Of a DNA stretch of 64,000 bases, positions 16,885-26,069 are shown one piece after another. Numbering within the stretch: position 1 is the first letter of the stretch; every line of letters begins with the position of its first letter. The position numbers were made by a program, and so were the translations under genes. Location of the stretch: contig JBGQAK010000005.1 in the NCBI GenBank assembly GCA_041494245.1, positions 1-64,000 of the forward strand, written 5' to 3'. The notes under the pieces are model-generated. The model was not told the DNA's origin. It saw nothing but the letters and a program-made list of their open reading frames with translations, and ran no database searches. The DNA is from RBG-13-68-16 sp041494245. Its GTDB lineage: Bacteria; Acidobacteriota; Thermoanaerobaculia; Thermoanaerobaculales; Thermoanaerobaculaceae.

Positions 16885-17066
16885 TAGGAGCCTGTCTCTA
16901 GTAAACGACGAAAGCGAGCATTCCGAGGGCGCCGGATGGCAAGGAAGTCGAGCGAAAAGCCCGGAGGCGTAGCCAGAGCTACGTCAAGGACTTTTCGCGA
17001 CGGCTGGCACCGCCAGCCGGGTGCCATCGGGATTCGCAGCCGGAGTATTACTCGGACAGGCTCCTA
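16885..17066. mobile_element. MITE-like element with terminal inverted repeats
   Basis: A 182-bp non-coding element bounded by a perfect 12-bp inverted repeat: TAGGAGCCTGTC at 16885-16896 and its complement at 17055-17066. AGTAA recurs just inside both ends. Internally it has nested pairings, GCGAAAAG/CTTTTCGC (16952-16959/16991-16998) and CGTAGC/GCTACG (16968-16973/16978-16983), so it can fold into a long cruciform. If the terminal TA pairs are target duplications, the mobilising transposase would be of IS630/Tc1 type; this is an inference. Its right-end TAG is the stop codon of the neighbouring kinase gene. The rest of the gene-free 16672-16884 shows nothing I can name. Confidence 0.7.
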
Positions 17067-18212
17067 TGGCTTCGGGGTCTGTGCGACGGCGGCCACGGGC
17101 AGCTCCACGACAAAGCGCGTGCCGCGCCCCACCTGGCTCTCCACCGAGATCGTCCCGTCGGCCTCCTCGACGATCTGCCTGGAGATCGCGAGTCCGAGGC
17201 CGGTCCCGCCGTGGGCCTTCGTGGTAAAGAACGGATCGAAGACCCGGCCCACCACGTCGGGTGCGATCCCCGAGCCGTTGTCCTCCACTTCGAGCCGGAC
17301 GATGTCGCCAGCACGCCTGAGCCGCAGGGCAACGAGGTTCTCCCCGCGCGGACGGTCAGGCAACGCCTGGAGGGCGTTGATCAGCAGGTTCATGACGACC
17401 TGGCCCAGGCGGTTCGGCGAGCCCTTGACCGGCGGCGTGGGCTCGATCTGCGCCTGAATCTCGGCGTGCTTGAGCAGCTCGGCCCTCACGCACCGAAGGG
17501 TCAGGTTGGCCACCTCCTGCATGTCGGTGGTCTTGACCTCATCGTGCCTGCGATGGCTCAGCTCGATGCCAGAGGTGATCTCGGTGATCTGGCCGATTGA
17601 GCGCTTCGCCCGGGTCACGTGCTCCACCAGCTTCTTCACGGTGTCAAGGTGGTCGCGCGGCGGCCGGTCCGAGGCCAGCGCATCCAGGAGGCCCGTCAGG
17701 CGCATCTCGGTCACGTCGAGGGCCGTCTGGAGCGTCGCAAGAGGGTTCCGGAGCTCGTGGGCCACCCCTGCCGCCACCACGCCCAGCGAGTAGACGCGCT
17801 CGGTCTCGAGCAGGCGGCGCTCCAGCTCACGGACTTTCCGTCTGGTTTCGTACACCTCGAGACCCTCGCGCAGCGAGGCCTTCAAGTGCTCCGGCTCCCA
17901 GGGCTTGCGGAGGTAGCCACGGATCTGGCCCCGGTTGATCGCGGCGATGGCGTCGGAGAGGTCCGAGTAGGCGGTGATGAGGATACGGACGGTGTCCGGG
18001 TAGAGGCCGCGCACCGCCTCGAAGAGCTCGACTCCGGACATTCCTGGCATGCGCTGGTCGACCAGGAGCACGGCGATCTCCCGCTGCCGCAGGATCTCCA
18101 GGGCAGCCTCCGCGCTCGGCGAGGTGATGACGTCGAACTCATCGGCACAGGCGGCCTGCAGGACCGTCAGGTTGGCGACGTCGTCGTCCACGTACAGGAT
18201 CGTTCGAGCCAT
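17064..18212 (-). CDS. Receiver-histidine kinase (PhcR-like architecture)
   Basis: A 382-residue cytoplasmic signalling protein with reversed order. An N-terminal receiver domain (residues 1-120; D9/D10/D11, phosphoacceptor D52, T80, K103) is followed by a coiled linker, a HisKA domain with 'AHELRNPL' (H152) and a HATPase domain with 'LLINALQAL', 'DNGSGI' and 'GGTGLGLAISR'. No DNA-binding output is present. Response regulators with a kinase tail are known from Ralstonia PhcR. ATG at 18212 follows GGAAGG. It lies 90 bp downstream of the PhcB-like gene on the same strand. The last codon is followed by a TAG that belongs to the adjoining MITE-like element, so the original C-terminus may have been altered. 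Confidence 0.88.
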   Translation of the reverse strand: MARTILYVDDDVANLTVLQAACADEFDVITSPSAEAALEILRQREIAVLLVDQRMPGMSGVELFEAVRGLYPDTVRILITAYSDLSDAIAAINRGQIRGYLRKPWEPEHLKASLREGLEVYETRRKVRELERRLLETERVYSLGVVAAGVAHELRNPLATLQTALDVTEMRLTGLLDALASDRPPRDHLDTVKKLVEHVTRAKRSIGQITEITSGIELSHRRHDEVKTTDMQEVANLTLRCVRAELLKHAEIQAQIEPTPPVKGSPNRLGQVVMNLLINALQALPDRPRGENLVALRLRRAGDIVRLEVEDNGSGIAPDVVGRVFDPFFTTKAHGGTGLGLAISRQIVEEADGTISVESQVGRGTRFVVELPVAAVAQTPKP

Positions 18213-18301
18213 GGCCAGCCTTCCCAGGCCCGGTCTGGAAGCACGGTCGGCGCTTCGCAGCCCTGGGCCCCTCGTCCGCGCCAAGGGGCGGTCGTGCCCC
18301 G

Positions 18302-19777
18302 CTAGTGTTTCCGCACCAAGAGGAAGTAGTACGCGTTCCCCGGCTCGACCGAGACGCTCATCTCCGCGTTTTCGGGCAGCCACTTGCCCAGGCGCAGCAT
18401 CTCCTCGCGGGTCCGGTAGAGCATTGTCCAGTCAAGTATAAACTCGGCGGGCCAGAAGTGGTCGTTGGGGCTGATCGCGTTGCCGAGCGCCACCAGGCCG
18501 CCCTCGGCCAGCTGGTCGTAGAGGGCCCGGACCAGGATTTGGGCGGTCGACTCGCGCAGGTAGTCCAGCATGCCGGTGGCGAAGATGAAGTGTTGCTTGT
18601 GCTCCACAGGGACCAGACTGGGGTCGCGCAGGATCTGGATGAACGAGAGGTTCAGGCACTGCAGCACCCCGTTGCTGCCGGTCGCGAGGATCTCGCGCTG
18701 GCTCTCGTGGTAGGCGATGCTCAGCGCCTCGTCTTCCTGGTCGATCAGCGTGAATACGACCTGCCCCGGCCATGCCTTGCGGCGCTTGACGAAACCGGAG
18801 ACCTCGCGGGCAGGGCCGCACCCGAGGCTCACGACGCGGAAGACCCCGTCGCCATTTGCCCGCGTCAGGTGCCGCTGGTGCTCCTCCTCAATCAGGTTGA
18901 TGATGTAGTCCTTCCGGGTGCGCACGCCGTTTGAGAGCGGGTGCTCAACCGCGATCTTGTGGAAAACCCGCGCGAACGCCGAGTCACCCTCGAGGGCGTT
19001 GTTGTAGTAGTAAAGCATGACCTGGTAGTCGCCCGAGTACCCGAGCGGCTTTGTGTAGGCCCGGTGGATCAGGGGGGCATCAATCATCAGCGGCGTGACC
19101 AGGGTTTCCGTGTAGTCCTTGGCGGCGCGGAGGACCTCCCGGTCGTTCAGGCACTCCATGGCGGCGCGGGTTGCGACCCGCTCAATCTCCCTCCACGGCT
19201 CGCGCATCGCCGCCAGACCCTTCTCCTCGAGTGCGGCGATCGAGTGGCTGCCTCCGCCGCCCGGAGCCTTGTAGCGGGCCTCGTGCCTATCGAGGACCTG
19301 CCGGTAGAACTGCAGGAAGTGGACGGCACGTGCGACGGCGTCCTGGAAGGGCTGGGGGATCTTGGCCCGCCAGTGCTCAGGGCCGTACTTGAGCTCGTTC
19401 TCGAGACGGCCCTCCTCGTCCTGGCGAAGAATCTCCGGGAGGTCTAGAAAGCCGCTGCTAAGCCCCACGCCGATCCGCATGCCGGTCTTCGGGCCGGGCT
19501 CGAGGCGGGCAACGCGGCCCCGACCTCCGTAGACCTGCTTGTTGTAGAGGAGGAGCTTGATCTCGAGCTCCGTGCCGACCGGCCACGAATGGCTGGCTTC
19601 GCGGGAGACGAAGGAAACTCCGTTCATCGACAGGTCGAAAAGCGGGAACTCATGGTCGTTGACCAGAAGCTGCGGCTGCGCGTCCCGGGAGAGAAGGTCC
19701 CGCACCCTGCGCCGCTCCGGGCGAAAGAAGACCGCCCTCCCGAGGGCCCCCATCAGCTCTTCGTACGACTTCGTCAT
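18302..19777 (-). CDS. PilZ-methyltransferase fusion, PhcB-like autoinducer synthase candidate
   Basis: A 491-residue fusion. Residues about 20-120 form a PilZ-like barrel ('LFDLSMNGVSFVS', 'MRIGVGL'). The middle carries the family signature 'KPLGYSGDYQVM' (243-254), and the C-terminal part is a class I SAM-dependent methyltransferase with motif I 'VSLGCGPAREV' (316-326). The signature and the GPARE form of motif I are typical of the PhcB family, which in Ralstonia makes 3-hydroxy fatty-acid methyl esters as quorum signals. The PilZ fusion suggests c-di-GMP control of synthesis. ATG at 19777 follows GAGGAGAGG. It is flanked by a hybrid kinase and a receiver-kinase on the same strand, as in phcBSR loci. 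Confidence 0.82.
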   Translation of the reverse strand: MTKSYEELMGALGRAVFFRPERRRVRDLLSRDAQPQLLVNDHEFPLFDLSMNGVSFVSREASHSWPVGTELEIKLLLYNKQVYGGRGRVARLEPGPKTGMRIGVGLSSGFLDLPEILRQDEEGRLENELKYGPEHWRAKIPQPFQDAVARAVHFLQFYRQVLDRHEARYKAPGGGGSHSIAALEEKGLAAMREPWREIERVATRAAMECLNDREVLRAAKDYTETLVTPLMIDAPLIHRAYTKPLGYSGDYQVMLYYYNNALEGDSAFARVFHKIAVEHPLSNGVRTRKDYIINLIEEEHQRHLTRANGDGVFRVVSLGCGPAREVSGFVKRRKAWPGQVVFTLIDQEDEALSIAYHESQREILATGSNGVLQCLNLSFIQILRDPSLVPVEHKQHFIFATGMLDYLRESTAQILVRALYDQLAEGGLVALGNAISPNDHFWPAEFILDWTMLYRTREEMLRLGKWLPENAEMSVSVEPGNAYYFLLVRKH

Positions 19778-19817
19778 CCTCTCCTCATTCTATCCTCAAG
19801 CCCGGTCCTGGCTGCCG

Positions 19818-19844
19818 GGCACACTACCGAGTACCGAGTGTGCC
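19818..19844. repeat. Inverted repeat upstream of the PhcB-like gene
   Basis: GGCACAC (19818-19824) pairs with GTGTGCC (19838-19844). The 13-base centre holds the direct repeat TACCGA-G-TACCGA. There is no T-run, so it is not an intrinsic terminator. Position and symmetry would suit an operator for the methyltransferase gene. Confidence 0.4.
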
Positions 19845-19886
19845 ACACCTTTGTGTTTCGGCACAGCTGCGGGTGCAGCCGAGCGG

Positions 19887-22622
19887 TCACGCCCGTAGCA
19901 CTGAAGGCAGCTCCACGACGAACTCGGCCCCTCCACCGGGGCGATCCTCGACCCAGATCGCTCCGTGATGCGCTTCGACGATCCTGCGGGACAGGTAGAG
20001 TCCGAGCCCGATGCCTCCCCCTGCTTCCCGCGTCGTGAAGAACGGATCGAAGATGCGCTGCGCGACCTCGGGCGGAACCCCAGGCCCGTCGTCGCCGATC
20101 CGGATGACGAGCCGCTGGTCGTGGAGAGCGACGCGCAGCCAGAGGTTCTTCGCCCCCATCCGGAGGGCGTTGTCGAGGAGGTTCATGAGGACCTGGTTCA
20201 AGGGGCCGGGCGGGGCGGCGGCCCGCACGTCGGTCGTGTACTCGCGATGCACGGTCACGCGCTCCATGCGGTGCTCGAGCAGCTGGAGCGTCGCGTCGAG
20301 GCCCGCCCGGACGTCGCAGGGGGTGAGGCCCCCGGCCTCGGCCGGCCGCGCGTGGATCTCGAGGGCGGAGGTGATCCCCTGGATACGCTCCGCAGCGTCG
20401 TTGATCACCCCCAGCAGCTTGGCGGTCAAAGACCGATCGACGTTGCTGCCGGTCAGAACGCGCGCCGCGTTGAGGATCGCGTTCACCGGGTTGCGAACCT
20501 CGTGCAGGATTCCGGCGGCAAGCGTGCCCACAGCAGCCAGCTTTTCGCGCTCGACGAGCTGCAGGCTGAGGGCGCGCAGCTTGAGCTGGGCGCGGACGCG
20601 TGCAAGCAGGACCCGCGGGTGGAACGGCTTGGCCACGAAGTCGTCCGCGCCGTGGGCGTACCCCTCCAGCGTGGCCTCGGAGCCGACGCGGGCCGTGAGG
20701 AGGATCACCGGGATGTTCTTTAAGGCAGGTTCGGCCTTGATGTCCCGGCAGAGCTCGGTGCCGCTGCGGCCGGGCATCATGACGTCGGAGATCACCAGGT
20801 CCGGCATCTCCCGGCACACCAGCTCCCAGGCCTCGTCTCCGTTGGTGGCCGTCATCAGCTCGAACTCGGGCTCAAGCAGGCCCCGGATGAACTCACGAAC
20901 GTCACCGTGGTCTTCGGCGAGGACGATCCGCGCCCTCCGCGATTCACTGACGGGGGTCCGCTCGGCGACCACGGCCGGCAGCCTGCCCTGATCCGTGTAG
21001 CCCGTCGGTTTGGCGGTGGAGGCAGTGTCCTCGGTCCTGCGCCTGAGGTCCTCCCGCGGCGTGAACTCCTGCCGCCTCTCGATCACCTCGGGCCGGATAT
21101 GGTCCCTCCCGAACGGGAGGATGAAGGAAAAGGTGCTCCCCGCGCCGACGTGACTGGCAACGGTCACCACCCCGCCGTGGAGCTCGACCAGCTCCTTCGC
21201 CAGCGCGAGGCCGATGCCGACACCCCCGTCCCGCCGCTGGCCCGTCGGAGCCGCCTGGAAGAACCTCTCGAAGACGTGGGGGAGAGCGTCCGGAGGGATT
21301 CCGCTCCCCGTGTCCTTCACGCGGACCCGTACGCCGCTGGTCAGGTCCTCGACCCGCAGCTCGATGCGACCGCCCGACGGGGTGAACTTGATGGCGTTGC
21401 CGACGAGGTTGGTCAGGACGATCTCGAGGCGGTGGGCATCGGCGAAGATCTTCTTCGTCGAAGGCTCCGCTTCGAACGTGAAATCGATGCCCTTCGCCAT
21501 CGCTGCCGGTCTGCTGTTCTCGTGCACCGTTGCGGCAATCGTTCGGATGTCGAGCTCCGCCAGGTTGAGCCTCAGGCCCCCAGCGTCCAGGTGGGAGAGG
21601 TCGAGCAGGTCGTCGATCAGCCGCAGCAACCGGTGGGCGTTCTTGCGCACGACACGCAGGTACTGCAGCTGGTTCGGGTTGGTGGTGGCCTGCGTGAGCT
21701 CTTCGACCGGGGCGAGGATGAGCGTGAGCGGCGTCCTCAACTCGTGGGAAACGTTGGCGAAGAACTTGCTCTTCAGGCGGTCCAACTCCTTCAGCTTCTC
21801 GAGGGCGCTCTGCAGCTCGTCGGTGGCGTGAGCCAGGCGGGCCCGCGCGTCGGCCTCGCGCCGGGCGACCGCGTACAGCTCCGAGCGCGTCAGGAAGTCC
21901 CTCCGCGCCAGGTCGTACTTGAAGAAAGCCGCCGCGAGGCTAAGGCCGGTCGCCGTTGCGACGAAGAAAGCACCGCCAACGAGGTCGCGCAGGGAAATGC
22001 TCGAGTCCGACAGGGCGAACGCGACGAGTGCGCTGAGGATGATTGCGGTCAGGTTGGAGATCGACCACCGGGGTTGCCACACGGGCAGGACCCCCGCGCC
22101 GAGGATCACGACGGAGAAGCCCATGATGTACGCGGAGAAGCTGTCCTTGCTCAGTTGGGGCAGCATGGGCGCGATGAAGCTCCCGAAAATGAACGCGACG
22201 GTCCACAGCGCCTCGTTGGAGTACCGCTTCAACCGTTGGCGATTGACGACCAGCACGACGACCAGGTTCAACACGGCCGCGGAGATTCGAAGGGCCAGGA
22301 ATTCCCGCCAGTGGATCGGGACCAGCAGGAAGTCGAAGACAGCCCACGTCAGGTACACGACGTCGAAGACCGCCACCGTCCAGATCAGCACACGGAGGTT
22401 GGTTTGGCGCAGCTCCTTGTGGAAGTTCGCGAAATCGACCCTCACGCGAGAGTGCGACACGACCGTGGGCTCGAAGGCGGTATCCATTTGGGGGTCGGCC
22501 CCGGGGATGGCTCCGTCGGCCGGAGGCGCCTGCTGGGCGGACAGCTCCTCCACCGCCGCTGTCCTGTCTTCGGCCGTGGTTCCGCCTCCGGGTGCCGGTG
22601 TGCCGGGACGCGAGAAAGGCAT
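19887..22622 (-). CDS. Six-helix hybrid sensor histidine kinase with second kinase module
   Basis: A 911-residue membrane sensor. After a 60-residue Pro/Ala-rich cytoplasmic start come six hydrophobic helices between about 75 and 240, with no large periplasmic domain, as in PhcS/LqsS/CqsS sensors of fatty or ketone signals. Then follow HisKA ('SHELRTPL', H near 293), HATPase ('NLVGNAIKF', 'GGVGIGLALAKELV'), a receiver ('PDLVISDVMMPG', Asp near 612), and a second HisKA ('ILHEVRNPVN', H near 706) with HATPase ('NLLDNALRM', 'GGGIGLGLYLSRR'). The second kinase after the receiver is uncommon. It lies upstream of the PhcB-like gene on the same strand (109-bp gap) and is its probable cognate sensor. 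Confidence 0.88.
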   Translation of the reverse strand: MPFSRPGTPAPGGGTTAEDRTAAVEELSAQQAPPADGAIPGADPQMDTAFEPTVVSHSRVRVDFANFHKELRQTNLRVLIWTVAVFDVVYLTWAVFDFLLVPIHWREFLALRISAAVLNLVVVLVVNRQRLKRYSNEALWTVAFIFGSFIAPMLPQLSKDSFSAYIMGFSVVILGAGVLPVWQPRWSISNLTAIILSALVAFALSDSSISLRDLVGGAFFVATATGLSLAAAFFKYDLARRDFLTRSELYAVARREADARARLAHATDELQSALEKLKELDRLKSKFFANVSHELRTPLTLILAPVEELTQATTNPNQLQYLRVVRKNAHRLLRLIDDLLDLSHLDAGGLRLNLAELDIRTIAATVHENSRPAAMAKGIDFTFEAEPSTKKIFADAHRLEIVLTNLVGNAIKFTPSGGRIELRVEDLTSGVRVRVKDTGSGIPPDALPHVFERFFQAAPTGQRRDGGVGIGLALAKELVELHGGVVTVASHVGAGSTFSFILPFGRDHIRPEVIERRQEFTPREDLRRRTEDTASTAKPTGYTDQGRLPAVVAERTPVSESRRARIVLAEDHGDVREFIRGLLEPEFELMTATNGDEAWELVCREMPDLVISDVMMPGRSGTELCRDIKAEPALKNIPVILLTARVGSEATLEGYAHGADDFVAKPFHPRVLLARVRAQLKLRALSLQLVEREKLAAVGTLAAGILHEVRNPVNAILNAARVLTGSNVDRSLTAKLLGVINDAAERIQGITSALEIHARPAEAGGLTPCDVRAGLDATLQLLEHRMERVTVHREYTTDVRAAAPPGPLNQVLMNLLDNALRMGAKNLWLRVALHDQRLVIRIGDDGPGVPPEVAQRIFDPFFTTREAGGGIGLGLYLSRRIVEAHHGAIWVEDRPGGGAEFVVELPSVLRA

Positions 22623-22710
22623 GGGACGCTCATCCTGCCGTAATCGGCAAAATTCAGTTTATCACCGTGGGCGCCGGCGGTCGCCTCAGGTGTGGCCGGC
22701 ACGGGTGGGA

Positions 22711-25194
22711 TCAGCTCGTCGGGTGAAGCGCTCCCGTCGGGACGAGTGTCAGCGTGTGCACCGTGGCCCCGGGGAGGAAGGGGGTCGGCTCCCCGCGCAC
22801 CCACGCCTCGTGCCCGGCCCGGTAGAACGGCGACAGCGGATGTCCGCTCTGGCCGCACGGCATGTGGAAGAGCCCTTCGGCCTCGCGGCCCGGCGACACG
22901 GCCATCCGCTCCGAGGCGCCTACGGACGGTGCCTGGAAGCGCGGCATGTTGCTGTCGCCGGGGAGCTGGTCCTTCGGCATATCGAGCGCCTGCCCCAGCC
23001 CAGGGATCGAACTGGAGAGCAGGTGGCGAATCGCGACGGTGTTGCGCTCCCCCCAGGTGTGCTGCGCGAGCGGGCCGCCCAGCTTCCGGAAGTACTCCGC
23101 CGTGGCATCCACCGCGGCAAGGAGCTGGTCGTCCCAGCTCTTGAACCTCGGGTCGAGGAGGTTGGCAGGCCTCTCGGTGAGCAGGCGCCAGACCGGGCCC
23201 TCGAGCTGCGTGAGCGTCTGATACCGGAAACGCGCGTCGGCCTCGCGGCAGGAAGAGGTGAGCGCCGTCATCACCTGATCGGCAAGGAAGTACCTGAACA
23301 TCCGCACGATCCGGTAGCCGACGGAGCCGACGGACGCACGGGCTCCCCACGCCTCGGCGAACCTCTTCAGCTCGGCCCGGCGCGGATCGGCTGCAATCGC
23401 CTCCGGCGTGAGTGTCCGCATGAGGAGATCGTGCCAGCGCTCGAGGAAGAGCGCGCGGTCGTCGAGCTGGATCGCCAACATGTCCCGCTCGGTCGCCTTC
23501 CCGAGCGCCTCGAGATCGTTCCTGATCTGGCGGGCGCGTGCGCCGAGCGCGTAGCCGCCGTCGCCGATCTTGGCGAGCGCATCCCCGGCGACCACCCGCG
23601 CGTTCGCGCTCCACAAGAAGCCCGACGGCGGATCGACCACGCGAGGCGCCTCGCTGGGTGCCAGCCACCCATCCCAGCGCCGCGTGCCATCCCGCCACGA
23701 ACCGGGCAGCCGCCCGTCGAAGCCCACGCGCCTCGGGATGATGCCCGCGATCGTCCATCCGACCCGGCCGTTGGAGGAGGCGCACACGAAGTTCTGGGGC
23801 GGGATGCCGCACGTGTTGGCGAAGTCGAGGGCTTCCTCCAACGTGCGGGCGGTCTCCAGCCGCAGCAGGTTGAGGTTGAGGGCCGTGGGATCGTGGGCGG
23901 TCCACCTCAGGGCACGGGGACGTCCCAGGTGGTCCTTGTCGATCACCGGGCCCCAGATGGTGGACGTCACCTCGAGGCTCTCGCCTTCGCCCCCCTTCAC
24001 CTTGATGGTCTCGACGGCCCGTTCGAACCTGAGACGGCCCCCGGGTGCGAAGTAGAAGCCGCTGTCGGACGGGTCGACCTCGACGATCACGAGGTCCTGC
24101 CAGTCGCCGTAGCTGTTGGTGAACCCCCAGGCCACACGGGCGTTGCTGCCGACGACGACGGCCGGCGTCCCGGGCAGCATCACGCCCGTGACGCGGAAGC
24201 CCTCGCCGGGCCGCGCGGGGTCGGCCCAGGCGAGGGACGCCCGGTACCAGGTGTTGGGGACGGAGATGCCCAGGTGCATGTCGTCGGCGAGGATGGCGCC
24301 GCCGTGCGTCGTGCGGCTTCCGGCGACCGCCCAGTTATTGCTTCCCTCGGCGACCGGCTCTGCGTCGGTCTCGGGTTGAGCGGAGGGTAACGCCTCGGCC
24401 TTCCGGGCCTGTCGGAGGTCGAACGCTGTGGGGCCCGGGACCGGCGGCGTGGTGAACGGCTCGCCGACGATCGGCGCGTCCCACTCCGTACCCGGCGCCG
24501 CCAGGAAAGCGAACATCGGCCCGGGCAGGAGATCGTGGAGAAGGCCGAGCGCCGACTCGAACGACGCGTCCGTACCCTGCAGCTCGATGAACATCGAAAG
24601 CAGCACCAGCACCGTGTCCTCGGGCCGCCAGGGGGCGGGGTCGGCGCGCAGCGCGAGGTACTCGAACGGCTTCTCCCGCAGCGCGGCAAGACCCGTGTTC
24701 ACGCCCTCCGTGTAGGCGTCGAGGAGCGCGCGCTCCTCGGAGCCGGCTCCCGCCACCACACGAAGCGCGACGGAGCGGAGGCGGTGAACCCGAATCCTGC
24801 GATCCAGCCCCACGGTAGCCTTCCCGGCGATCTCGGAGACCTCACCGGCGGCTTGCCTTCGCATCAGATCCATCTGGAAAAAGCGGTCCTGTGCGTGCAC
24901 GAACCCGGTGGCCCGGGCGACATCCAGGCGCGAGTCACCCCGGATGGTGGGTACGCCGAGCGCGTCCCTCTCGACGGTCACGGCGGCCGTCAGGCCGGTG
25001 ACCGGCGCCCGTCCGTCGAGCGTGGGCAGGCTCGCGCGCACCTGCACGATGATCCACGCGGCTCCCGCCGCAACCACCACCAGGACCGCGGCAAGCGTGG
25101 CGGCAGCGATCCGCGCCACTCGCTGACCTGGCCGCAGCTTCCTCCCGGACGTCGGCTCGATGGGTTCCGATCCGTACCTTTCCGAACTCTCCAT
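22711..25194 (-). CDS. Penicillin-acylase-family Ntn hydrolase
   Basis: An 827-residue N-terminal-nucleophile hydrolase exported through a signal anchor (hydrophobic stretch about 27-50). The small subunit is followed by a linker and the autoprocessing site 'GSNNWAVAGSRT', with Ser near residue 283 becoming the catalytic N-terminus of the beta subunit. The conserved 'ADDMHLGISVPNTWY' follows. Members cleave N-acyl amides, including acyl-homoserine lactones and beta-lactam side chains. Its position beside a fatty-acid-type signalling cluster is suggestive, but this is inference. ATG at 25194 follows GGAGGTGAGG. It diverges from the AlkD-like gene. Confidence 0.92.
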   Translation of the reverse strand: MESSERYGSEPIEPTSGRKLRPGQRVARIAAATLAAVLVVVAAGAAWIIVQVRASLPTLDGRAPVTGLTAAVTVERDALGVPTIRGDSRLDVARATGFVHAQDRFFQMDLMRRQAAGEVSEIAGKATVGLDRRIRVHRLRSVALRVVAGAGSEERALLDAYTEGVNTGLAALREKPFEYLALRADPAPWRPEDTVLVLLSMFIELQGTDASFESALGLLHDLLPGPMFAFLAAPGTEWDAPIVGEPFTTPPVPGPTAFDLRQARKAEALPSAQPETDAEPVAEGSNNWAVAGSRTTHGGAILADDMHLGISVPNTWYRASLAWADPARPGEGFRVTGVMLPGTPAVVVGSNARVAWGFTNSYGDWQDLVIVEVDPSDSGFYFAPGGRLRFERAVETIKVKGGEGESLEVTSTIWGPVIDKDHLGRPRALRWTAHDPTALNLNLLRLETARTLEEALDFANTCGIPPQNFVCASSNGRVGWTIAGIIPRRVGFDGRLPGSWRDGTRRWDGWLAPSEAPRVVDPPSGFLWSANARVVAGDALAKIGDGGYALGARARQIRNDLEALGKATERDMLAIQLDDRALFLERWHDLLMRTLTPEAIAADPRRAELKRFAEAWGARASVGSVGYRIVRMFRYFLADQVMTALTSSCREADARFRYQTLTQLEGPVWRLLTERPANLLDPRFKSWDDQLLAAVDATAEYFRKLGGPLAQHTWGERNTVAIRHLLSSSIPGLGQALDMPKDQLPGDSNMPRFQAPSVGASERMAVSPGREAEGLFHMPCGQSGHPLSPFYRAGHEAWVRGEPTPFLPGATVHTLTLVPTGALHPTS

Positions 25195-25295
25195 CGCCTC
25201 ACCTCCGGCGCGTTTGCGGCAGGACTCGGTGCAGCCTACCACCGACTTCCTCGTCAGCGTCGTTATGGCCTCGAGGCTGCTGCTAGACTCCCCAC

Positions 25296-26069
25296 ATGAG
25301 GAAGCCGCGGCCCGACGAGCTCGCGGCACGGATCGAGGGCGAGCTGCGGAGCATTGGCACACCGGAGCGCGCCGCCGGTGCGAAGAGCTACCTGAAGAGC
25401 GATCTCGTCTTTCTCGGCGCGGATACGGCGGCCTTGCGGGGCACCGTCAAGTCGCTGCTGAGGGAAGCGCCGGAGCTCGATCGCGCCGGCTTGCTGTCGC
25501 TGGTCAGGGCGCTCTGGCCGCGCGGGATCTTCGAGCTGCGCGCGGCGGCCGTCGAGCTGCTGATGCTGCGTGGCCCCCTGCTGCAGGCGGCCGACCTCGC
25601 GGTGGTCGAGCGTCTTCTGCGCGACTCCCATACCTGGGCCCTGGTGGATGCGCTCGCGGCGCACGTGGCCGGCCCGCTGGTCGTGCGCTTCCCGGGTCTG
25701 GGTACCACCCTCGATCGCTGGGCGGAAGACGCCGACTTCTGGGTGCGGCGAGCGGCGATGCTGGCGCTGCTTCTGCCGCTCCGGCGCGGGGAGGGCGACT
25801 TCGGGCGCTTCTCGCGCTACGCCGACCGAATGCTCGAGGAGAAGGAGTTCTTCATCCGCAAGGCGATTGGCTGGGTGCTGCGGGAGACCGCGAAAAAGCG
25901 GCCGGATCTGGTCGAGGCGTGGCTGGCGCCGCGCACGAACAGGGCCTCCGGCGTGACAATGCGGGAGGCGGTGAGGTACGTACCGAAGGCTCGGCGCGAG
26001 GCACTGCTCGCGGCGTATCGCGAACGGCGCCCTGCGACCGGGAAGCCTGACAGGAAGGAACGGAGATGA
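25296..26069 (+). CDS. AlkD-like DNA alkylation repair protein
   Basis: A 257-residue all-helical HEAT-like repeat protein of the AlkC/AlkD glycosylase family, which excises bulky or cationic alkylated bases without flipping them. Family landmarks include 'GAKSYLKSDLVFLGA' near the N-terminus, 'TWALVDALAAHVAGPLV' in the middle, 'DADFWVRRAAMLALLLPLR', and 'EEKEFFIRKAIGWVLRE' with the conserved FFIRKAIGW. The TW..VD Trp-Asp pair forms the active site. Its last codons overlap the start of the Tat amidase (4 bp), so the two are translated together, although no functional link is obvious. Confidence 0.9.
   Translation: MRKPRPDELAARIEGELRSIGTPERAAGAKSYLKSDLVFLGADTAALRGTVKSLLREAPELDRAGLLSLVRALWPRGIFELRAAAVELLMLRGPLLQAADLAVVERLLRDSHTWALVDALAAHVAGPLVVRFPGLGTTLDRWAEDADFWVRRAAMLALLLPLRRGEGDFGRFSRYADRMLEEKEFFIRKAIGWVLRETAKKRPDLVEAWLAPRTNRASGVTMREAVRYVPKARREALLAAYRERRPATGKPDRKERR

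Noticed and set aside
20907..24390. Two long plus-strand frames opposite the hybrid kinase and penicillin acylase
   Set aside because: Antisense frames of real minus-strand genes with intact catalytic motifs; no domain seen in the plus-strand translations.
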